Part shown: one piece after another, positions 15,740-20,587 of the stretch
How the letters are laid out: every line of letters begins with the position of its first letter
Numbering within the stretch: the stretch's first letter is position 1
Source: Proteobacteria bacterium UBA1278
GTDB lineage: Bacteria; Pseudomonadota; Gammaproteobacteria; Comchoanobacterales; Comchoanobacteraceae
Length of the DNA: 20,587 bases
Assembly (NCBI GenBank): GCA_002308435.1
Contig: DBUY01000028.1
Coordinates: forward strand, 1 to 20,587
Direction of reading: 5' to 3'
Made by a program: the position numbers and the translations under genes
Notes under the pieces: model-generated
Told to the model about the DNA's origin: nothing
What the model saw: only the letters and a program-made list of their open reading frames with translations
Databases searched by the model: none

Positions 15740-15756
15740 CTTAAGATTCACTTAAG
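15740..15756 (+). promoter_or_regulatory. PmrA-type binding box upstream of the DUF1295 gene
   Basis: CTTAAG (15740-15745), five bases, CTTAAG (15751-15756). The wider 11-base units agree at nine of eleven positions. This is the direct-repeat geometry of the box bound by PmrA/BasR-type response regulators. A -10-like TTTAAT (15771-15776) lies 14 bases downstream, so the box would sit over the -35 region, as expected for activation. The start codon is at 15785, giving a very short or absent leader. Confidence 0.6.
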
Positions 15757-15784
15757 ATACTCATACACAATTTAATGGCCAATC

Positions 15785-16651
15785 ATGCGTAAAAACACAT
15801 CACAATCCACAATACTCAGCGTTGCAATACCCTGCATACTGTGCATTTACACATGGGCTACCGGCTATTCGAATAATCAAGCACCATACATCATATTACA
15901 ATGTGCGATAATCAGTTTAGCAATACACGCAGTCATAGGCATCCCTTCAATCATATCCCGAAGCGAAAGATTCTATGACTTCACTGGTACAATTTCAGTT
16001 TGGGCCATGATTAGCTTGTGTTACTCGACACTGCCGACGACACACATTCAAACACGAGGGCAATTACTAGCAGTCTTATGTCTGATTTGGACAACACGCT
16101 TGGGTGGCTTCCTATTGTTTAGAATCTTAAAACACAAAAAAGACCGCCGCTTTGACCAACTCAAAAAAAACCCCGTGAGTTTTCTCATCGCATGGGAAAT
16201 GAGCGCAACATGGACTGTTATTACCATACTCAGCGCACTTGCTGCACTGACGAGCGATAAACAGGCACCACTACAATCCATCGACTTTCTGATGATAATC
16301 GGCTGGATAATTGCGTTTGCAATCGAAACAATCGCCGATTGGCAAAAATACCAATTTAAATATCAACAACACAAGACACCATTCATCTGCCATGGTCTTT
16401 TCGCATATTGTCGCTATCCAAACTATCTTGGCGAAATTTTAATGTGGGTGTTTGTCGCAGGCATTGCTTGGCCAAATCTCAACGGATCATTATATCTTAG
16501 TCTAATTTCCCCTGTTTTTGTCTACATCCTCCTCACCAGGGTGAGCGGAATTAACTTACATGAAGCTTCAAATAAGAAACGGTTCGGCCATCTGAAAAAA
16601 TATCAGTCATACTGTCAGAAAACACCCTTACTGATGCCAAGATTGTTCTAA
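15785..16651 (+). CDS. DUF1295 / steroid 5-alpha-reductase-like membrane protein
   Basis: A 288-residue integral membrane protein with about seven hydrophobic helices. It matches the DUF1295 family, related to isoprenylcysteine methyltransferases and steroid 5-alpha reductases: RFYDFTGTISVW (62-73), LIWTTRLGGFLLFRI (100-114) and the C-terminal signature GLFAYCRYPNYLGEILMW (204-221), close to the family's G-x-(Y/W)-x-x-x-R-x-P-N-Y-x-G-E motif. Related enzymes use NADPH or S-adenosylmethionine on lipid substrates; the reaction here is unknown. It lies 134 bases after the outer-membrane protein gene, but the PmrA-type box between them suggests separate control. A membrane lipid enzyme under PmrA control would fit envelope remodelling, which is inference. 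Confidence 0.87.
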   Translation: MRKNTSQSTILSVAIPCILCIYTWATGYSNNQAPYIILQCAIISLAIHAVIGIPSIISRSERFYDFTGTISVWAMISLCYSTLPTTHIQTRGQLLAVLCLIWTTRLGGFLLFRILKHKKDRRFDQLKKNPVSFLIAWEMSATWTVITILSALAALTSDKQAPLQSIDFLMIIGWIIAFAIETIADWQKYQFKYQQHKTPFICHGLFAYCRYPNYLGEILMWVFVAGIAWPNLNGSLYLSLISPVFVYILLTRVSGINLHEASNKKRFGHLKKYQSYCQKTPLLMPRLF

Positions 16652-16671
16652 CCAAATAGGACACGCAACTG

Positions 16672-16782
16672 ATGGAATCTCACTGGGTGAATTTCTTAGT
16701 AAATTTTTTAGTGAATTTCTTCAATGGAAACTGGGTAAACAGTTCGCCAATACACAAATGGCATGCTGAAACCACACCATGA
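16672..16782 (+). CDS. Possible 36-residue peptide with VNFL repeats
   Basis: A short frame begins 20 bases after the DUF1295 stop, with AGGA ten bases before its ATG. The peptide starts MESHW, then VNFL, VNFL, VNFF, then NGNWVN and a polar end (HKWHAETTP). The repeat unit is 12 bases, so the repetition keeps the frame and makes a strongly hydrophobic core of about 12 residues. It could be a small membrane peptide translated with the DUF1295 gene, or a chance frame over a tandem repeat. No family is recognised. Confidence 0.35.
   Translation: MESHWVNFLVNFLVNFFNGNWVNSSPIHKWHAETTP
16687..16722 (+). repeat. Three 12-base tandem repeats
   Basis: GTGAATTTCTTA (16687-16698), GTAAATTTTTTA (16699-16710) and GTGAATTTCTTC (16711-16722); copies one and three differ by one base, and copy two differs from copy one at two positions. 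TGGGTGAAT just before and TGGGTAAAC at 16732-16740 look like a second, larger duplication around it. Confidence 0.8.
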
Positions 16783-16844
16783 CAATCTGGGAACGGTTAC
16801 GGTGATACCCGCCACCGCTCTTCCAAAAGGCCTGATTAGAAGCA

Positions 16845-17918
16845 CTACTCGCCAGAGGGTTGCGAATCCTGATCAATTTCCGGTTGACTGGGCAGCATAA
16901 TTGCAAGAATCTTTTGTTCTATCTCTTGTGCAAGTGCAGTGTCTTCCTCAAGCAATCCTCTTACATTATCCTTACCCTGGCCGAGACGGTTTTGGTTATA
17001 ACTATACCATGCACCACTCTTTTCGATCACCCCATGCTTTACGCCTAAATCAACAATCTCTCCTTCTCGAGAAATACCTTGACCATAGATAATCTCAAAG
17101 TGCGCCTTTCTGAAAGGTGGACTCACTTTATTTTTGACAATCTTCACCGTTGTCTCGTTTCCATAAATCTCGTCACCCCGTTTCAGAGCACCCGTCCGAC
17201 GGATATCCATTCGCACAGATGAGTAGAACTTAAGAGCATTACCGCCGGTCGTTGTCTCAGGATTACCAAACATCACCCCAATTTTCATACGAATCTGGTT
17301 GATGAATACGACCGTTGCGTTAGACCGCTTGATATTAGCCGTCAATTTACGTAGCGCTTGCGACATGAGACGAGCCTGCAAACCGACATGATGATCCCCC
17401 ATGTCGCCTTCAATCTCAGCTTTTGGAGTCAATGCAGCGACAGAGTCGACAATGACCAAGTCAACTGCACCAGAGCGTACGAGCATATCAGTAATTTCTA
17501 AAGCCTGCTCACCAGTATCTGGCTGCGAAATCAATAAACTATCCACATCAACACCTAGTTTAGCCGCGTAAGCTGGGTCCAGAGCGTGCTCTGCATCAAC
17601 GAAAGCAGCCGTACCGCCTTGTTTCTGGCACTCAGATGTAATGTGTAATGTCAGTGTGGTTTTACCGGATGACTCCGGCCCATAAAGCTCAACAATACGA
17701 CCTTTAGGCACCCCACCAATACCAATTGCACAATCCAAGCTTAAGGAGCCTGTTGATATACTCTCTATTTTCTCTGCCTGGCCGTCTCCCATCCGCATGA
17801 CTGACCCTTTACCGAACTGACGCTCGATCTGGCTAAGCATGGAGTCTAAAGCACGATCTTTTGCATTATCAGCTGCCTTTGCTTTGGAGTTAGAAGATTT
17901 CGTCGTTGAATCCACCAT
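16845..17918 (-). CDS. recA: Recombinase RecA
   Basis: RecA forms ATP-dependent filaments on single-stranded DNA, drives homologous recombination and, where LexA exists, triggers its self-cleavage. The 357-residue protein has the helical N-terminus (LDSMLSQIERQFGKGSVMRMG), Walker A GPESSGKTT (80-88), Walker B LVIVDSVAAL (154-163), the L1/L2 region including NQIRMKIGVMFGNPETTTGGNALKFY, and an acidic C-terminal tail (QPEIDQDSQPSGE). The start at 17918 is chosen over 17957 because AAGGA lies seven bases upstream and the longer form would begin within the leader. It has its own promoter. No recX follows; the 3' neighbour is a convergent DUF1295 gene and a possible mini-ORF. Confidence 0.98.
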   Translation of the reverse strand: MVDSTTKSSNSKAKAADNAKDRALDSMLSQIERQFGKGSVMRMGDGQAEKIESISTGSLSLDCAIGIGGVPKGRIVELYGPESSGKTTLTLHITSECQKQGGTAAFVDAEHALDPAYAAKLGVDVDSLLISQPDTGEQALEITDMLVRSGAVDLVIVDSVAALTPKAEIEGDMGDHHVGLQARLMSQALRKLTANIKRSNATVVFINQIRMKIGVMFGNPETTTGGNALKFYSSVRMDIRRTGALKRGDEIYGNETTVKIVKNKVSPPFRKAHFEIIYGQGISREGEIVDLGVKHGVIEKSGAWYSYNQNRLGQGKDNVRGLLEEDTALAQEIEQKILAIMLPSQPEIDQDSQPSGE

Positions 17919-17948
17919 GTATCGTTCCTTATCATCTATATGTTGTTT

Positions 17949-17981
17949 CTTCAGCATAGCACTGAAGCCAGATTGGGTAAA
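17949..17981 (-). promoter_or_regulatory. recA promoter with a palindrome over the -10 element
   Basis: On the minus strand -35 TTTACC (17976-17981), 17 bases, then -10 TATGCT (17953-17958) preceded by TGC, an extended -10. A perfect inverted repeat CTTCAG-N7-CTGAAG (17949-17967) is centred on that -10. It does not match the gammaproteobacterial LexA box CTGT-N8-ACAG. Transcription would start near 17946, leaving a leader of about 27 bases with the AAGGA site. Confidence 0.6.
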
Positions 17982-18002
17982 CTGTTATCATGCGAAACAA
18001 GA

Positions 18003-18368
18003 CTAATCTGATTGCCACGCCTGATAACCGCCAATCAAGTTCTTCACTCCAGGAACACCCAGGTCCTGTAAGGTTTTCGCAGCCAAAATACTCTGTCGCC
18101 CGCCATTACAGTACACAATATAGGTACTGTAGGGTAAGCCCTTGAATGCCTCAAGTTGCATTGGACTTCCCTCTGCGACATGAAATTCTAGATAACCGCG
18201 TGGACAATGTGTTGCACCAGTTATATGGCCCTGCTCAAAATCAGAACGATCACGTACATCTATAAAAACAACATCATCATGTTCAGCGCGTTTCCTAGCA
18301 TCAAATGATGAAATATGCTCAATTTGATCTTGTACCTGCATCACTGCATCGATATGCTTTATAACCAT
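18003..18368 (-). CDS. Single-domain rhodanese-like sulfurtransferase
   Basis: A 121-residue protein consisting of one rhodanese domain: FIDVRDRSDFEQGHITGATHCPRG (35-58) and the active loop YCNGGRQS with candidate catalytic Cys87, ending with LIGGYQAWQ. Such proteins carry a persulfide and pass sulfur to acceptors such as cyanide, thioredoxin-like proteins or sulfur-transfer pathways; the partner is not visible here. No signal peptide is present, so it is probably cytoplasmic. The start at 18368 has GGAG six bases upstream and is preferred over the ATG at 18380. It precedes recA on the same strand with an 84-base gap that contains the recA promoter. Confidence 0.9.
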   Translation of the reverse strand: MVIKHIDAVMQVQDQIEHISSFDARKRAEHDDVVFIDVRDRSDFEQGHITGATHCPRGYLEFHVAEGSPMQLEAFKGLPYSTYIVYCNGGRQSILAAKTLQDLGVPGVKNLIGGYQAWQSD

Positions 18369-18463
18369 AGTAAACTCCAATTATTAGTGAGTCATTGTTG
18401 CCACAAAGTCATTGAAAAAACAATCCCGTGACAGTGACATACACTCAGTCAAATCATGTACCT

Positions 18464-18500
18464 CAGATAATCTGCTTGTCAGATATCAAAAATCCAGATA
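18464..18500 (+). repeat. Three CAGATA direct repeats upstream of the antiporter gene
   Basis: CAGATA occurs at 18464-18469, 18480-18485 and 18495-18500, at 16- and 15-base intervals, about one and a half helix turns apart. They lie 55-90 bases before the antiporter start. They may be regulator half-sites or chance. I see no strong promoter in this 186-base intergenic stretch. Confidence 0.3.
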
Positions 18501-18554
18501 ACGTAACTCATTGAGTACACAACCCCAAATCGCTAACAAGTAGAGACGATAACC

Positions 18555-19520
18555 ATGGCCAACGAACTTCTCATACACCTGTTCTGGTTTGCGACTGGAC
18601 TAGGGCTTATTCTTATTACTGGAGATGGGTTTGTACGTACCTCCAGCCGTATCGCAGCAGTCTCTGGCGTACCTGCTCTGTATATCGGTACATTCCTTGT
18701 TGGTTTCTGCACTTCTATACCAGAAATTGTGGTAACATTTATCGCGTCACAGCAAGGCGCAGTCAACTTAGCGATTGGTAATGTTTTAGGTTCTTACATT
18801 TGTAATATCGGTATTGTAATCGGACTCACTGCCGTGATAAAGCCGCTAAGAGTGAGCAGTAACACACTTGAACATGCTATTCCCCTTCTAGCTATTGCCA
18901 TCATCATTACGGCCCTACTGCTTGTTGTTGGCAACTCATTTAGCGCAGTTGATGGATTCATTTTACTGAGTCTATTTTGTGGATACATCACATTGTGTTA
19001 TCACCATATCAAAAAGCATCGTGATCGATTCACCTCAAACTCAGTCCACGATGGCACCGCCCTAAGCGTAACGTGTATTCTCTTTCTGCTATGCCTTGGT
19101 GGCCTCCTTGTTGGCTCTGACTGGATGGTAACATCCGCACGTGAGATCGCAAGGTGGTTTTCTATTGATGAATTAACAATCGGACTGACTGTACTCGCAT
19201 TAGGAACCAGCCTCCCTGAACTAACCGCATGTATCGTGGCAGCATTACGTAACGAAGACGATATCGCAATGGGGAACATCATCGGATCCAATATTTTTTG
19301 CCTACTCTGTGTATTGTCCATCCCACTGATTATGGCCCCTCCCGGAGCCATCTCACCGGAGAAGCTATGGTTGCCCATGGGCATGATGTTACTGGTTACC
19401 ACCGGATTATGGCTGTTTAGCGCAAAATTTGATAAGGTATGTCAAATTAGCCGGCTAGAAGGTGCTACACTACTCGCTATCACCGTTGTCTATCTCATTG
19501 TGACATCTGTGCATCACTGA
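18555..19520 (+). CDS. CaCA-family calcium/cation antiporter (YrbG/CaxA-like)
   Basis: A 321-residue inner-membrane protein with about ten helices and the internal repeat typical of Ca2+/cation antiporters. The first alpha repeat reads GFCTSIPE (50-57) then GNVLGSYICNIG; the second reads ALGTSLPEL (215-223) then GNIIGSNIF. The acidic Glu57 and Glu222 in the two S-x-PE motifs are the expected ion-binding residues. It most likely exports Ca2+ in exchange for Na+ or H+; which counter-ion is used cannot be read. The length matches the bacterial YrbG group. In E. coli yrbG lies near lipopolysaccharide-export genes; here it is isolated. The start has only a weak ribosome binding site (AGAG). Confidence 0.92.
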   Translation: MANELLIHLFWFATGLGLILITGDGFVRTSSRIAAVSGVPALYIGTFLVGFCTSIPEIVVTFIASQQGAVNLAIGNVLGSYICNIGIVIGLTAVIKPLRVSSNTLEHAIPLLAIAIIITALLLVVGNSFSAVDGFILLSLFCGYITLCYHHIKKHRDRFTSNSVHDGTALSVTCILFLLCLGGLLVGSDWMVTSAREIARWFSIDELTIGLTVLALGTSLPELTACIVAALRNEDDIAMGNIIGSNIFCLLCVLSIPLIMAPPGAISPEKLWLPMGMMLLVTTGLWLFSAKFDKVCQISRLEGATLLAITVVYLIVTSVHH

Positions 19521-19810
19521 TTAACCACCAGGCAACAGATAATCAATGGATTCATGCTTTTACGTGACGATATAGCGAGAAGCCTCAAATATTGGATCAA
19601 GATAATCGCTAGAAACTTGCTTTTGATAGCTATAGTGAATACACATCCATGAATAGTAAAACATAAGACATCGAGTTCTCGCCGCATCATTGATCAGAAC
19701 AATGAAACAGTCTCAGCTTTCAGAGTGGGACGACCCTATGACTTCCTGTTCTCAACAGACAATGCAGCAGGATAGTGCTGATAAAATTGCAGGTCTCCAT
19801 AGCTGATCAT
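19521..19810. other. Intergenic stretch without a convincing gene
   Basis: These 290 bases separate two convergent genes. I see no intrinsic terminator, RNA gene or repeat. One 34-codon frame (19702-19806) lacks a good ribosome binding site. Confidence 0.6.
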
Positions 19811-20386
19811 TCATTTGGTTGGGATGTTATAGTCAAGGTTCGTTTTGATCACACTATCGACATAGGTATGCAGGGGTATGCTGATGGATCTTACGACCAT
19901 GGTGATGGCAATTCCAAGTAGTGACTCTATGAATCGGCTGAAACTAGTGTCCAATATATTGAGTCCGTTATTCAGTTTGCAGACAATGTAAATGACCGCC
20001 ATGGTCAGTAATGCGAGCCGTAAACTGTCAATTTTATTGAGTATGCTGCATAGCACAACGAGCGTGACGATGCAGGCAACAAAAGTTGTGGTTCCGGTGC
20101 CAAAGTACGAGAGGAAAATCGCGGGTATGGCTGAGCCAAACCCTGATCCTATGATTCGATTGATCCCTGCTTCAAGTGACTTTTGCCAAGTTGCTTGCAT
20201 GACAATTATCGTTGAAATTGTGCACCATAATGCACTGACGACGGGACTTTTTAAATTGCTTATTTCAGCTAGTTGGACGCCAAGCTTGACTGCTAGGATG
20301 CAAGCAATGCTCATTTCGAGTGCAAGCACTAACGAACAATTTTTGATGAGCTTAAAAACAAGTGTGTACGCTTTCAATTTAGCCAT
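19811..20386 (-). CDS. FUSC / aromatic-acid-exporter-like membrane protein
   Basis: A 191-residue protein with about five or six hydrophobic helices. It resembles the N-terminal membrane domain of the FUSC/ArAE group: SPVVSALWCTISTIIVMQATWQKSLEAGINRIIGSGFGSAIPAIFLSYF (about 46-94) follows the family pattern W-x-x-(I/V)-(S/T)-x-I-(I/V)-V-x-Q and R-(I/L)-x-G-(T/S)-x-x-G, and RFIESLLGIAITMVV matches the last helix. Full exporters add cytoplasmic and second membrane domains, so this is a short, one-domain form (DUF939-like). Export of aromatic acids is known for some family members only. The start at 20386 is preferred because the TTG at 20440 belongs to a promoter -35. No ribosome binding site is clear. 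Confidence 0.75.
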   Translation of the reverse strand: MAKLKAYTLVFKLIKNCSLVLALEMSIACILAVKLGVQLAEISNLKSPVVSALWCTISTIIVMQATWQKSLEAGINRIIGSGFGSAIPAIFLSYFGTGTTTFVACIVTLVVLCSILNKIDSLRLALLTMAVIYIVCKLNNGLNILDTSFSRFIESLLGIAITMVVRSISIPLHTYVDSVIKTNLDYNIPTK

Positions 20387-20412
20387 AGAAACAACATGTA
20401 GTAGGTATTTAA

Positions 20413-20440
20413 ATCTTATATGTTTCTTGGTTGTGGTCAA
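20413..20440 (-). promoter_or_regulatory. Candidate promoter of the FUSC-like gene
   Basis: Minus-strand -35 TTGACC (20435-20440), 16-base spacer, -10 TAAGAT (20413-20418). Transcription would start near 20406, about 20 bases before the ATG at 20386. Confidence 0.45.
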
Positions 20441-20509
20441 GTTTTTTCAAAGTATGCTTGCATATCGAGATGGTGGCTTGATTTGTTCATGGTTTCTATG
20501 GATAAGGTT

Positions 20510-20518
20510 TGCTATAAT
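20510..20518 (+). promoter_or_regulatory. Perfect extended -10 near the right edge, pointing out of the window
   Basis: TGC-TATAAT (20510-20518) is a full-consensus extended -10 on the plus strand, with no good -35. No gene of size follows before the window ends (only an 11-codon frame at 20525-20560), so any target lies outside. Confidence 0.35.
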
Positions 20519-20587
20519 TTGACTATGATTTGGTTATACCGTCTTTTTTTCCTTTTCTAGTAGTGAATAATTCTCGCAGCGATATTG

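Noticed and set aside
16799..16817. CGGTG/CACCG hairpin as terminator between DUF1295 and recA
   Set aside because: Short stem without a T-run on either strand.
17919..18002. LexA (SOS) box upstream of recA
   Set aside because: I looked for CTGT-N8-ACAG on both strands and found none; the palindrome present has a different sequence and spacing.
19702..19806. 34-codon frame (MKQSQLSEWDD...) between the antiporter and FUSC-like genes
   Set aside because: No ribosome binding site, no promoter and no recognised family; length is within chance expectation, although its polar composition is protein-like.
19992..20522. 176-codon plus-strand frame opposite the FUSC-like gene
   Set aside because: It is the complement of a better membrane-protein frame with family motifs and a promoter; its own translation has no recognisable domain.
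1..20587. CRISPR arrays, integrases, transposases or phage genes
   Set aside because: No spaced repeat array and no protein with such motifs was seen; the few repeats found are short and local.

Overview
The window looks like chromosomal DNA of a moderately AT-rich gammaproteobacterium. Housekeeping genes dominate: recA, alaS, lysC, csrA, trhO, a tRNA-Ser(GCU) and the edge of a tRNA-Arg. In many gammaproteobacteria recA, alaS, csrA and a tRNA-Ser(GCU) lie close together, and from memory lysC joins them in Legionella-like lineages. Here the same genes are present, but lysC-alaS and recA are on the minus strand while csrA and tRNA-Ser are on the plus strand several kb away, and unrelated genes separate recA from alaS. 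No recX is visible. A PmrA-type direct repeat, no recognisable LexA box at recA, and several orphan membrane or secreted proteins would fit a Legionellales-like host-associated lineage. That assignment is inference; sequence comparison of RecA or AlaRS would settle it.

Left part (1-4.5 kb): a truncated tRNA-Arg with a good promoter, an unknown secreted cysteine-rich protein, a membrane-anchored alpha/beta hydrolase, and a two-gene operon of paired acyl-CoA dehydrogenases. Middle (4.5-9.3 kb): csrA, an unknown 532-residue membrane protein with an acidic tail, tRNA-Ser, a TM2-domain protein, the tRNA uridine hydroxylase gene trhO, and an unknown 382-residue soluble protein. Next (9.3-14.5 kb): a minus-strand operon of a Bcr/CflA-type efflux transporter, alanyl-tRNA synthetase and aspartokinase. 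Right part (14.6-20.6 kb): an outer-membrane barrel-like protein, a DUF1295 membrane protein behind a perfect PmrA-type box, a tiny repeat-containing ORF, recA with an operator-like palindrome over its -10 box, a single-domain rhodanese, a CaCA-family Ca2+/cation antiporter, and a FUSC/aromatic-acid-exporter-like membrane protein.

Promoters are unusually readable: many genes have sigma-70 hexamers at 16-18 bp, often with an extended TGn -10, and often no clear Shine-Dalgarno sequence. The observations most worth following are the PmrA box before the DUF1295 gene, the palindrome on the recA -10 element, the terminator-like hairpin inside the 532-residue gene, the VNFL-repeat mini-ORF, and three unrecognised proteins. 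I saw no CRISPR array, prophage or complete insertion sequence.
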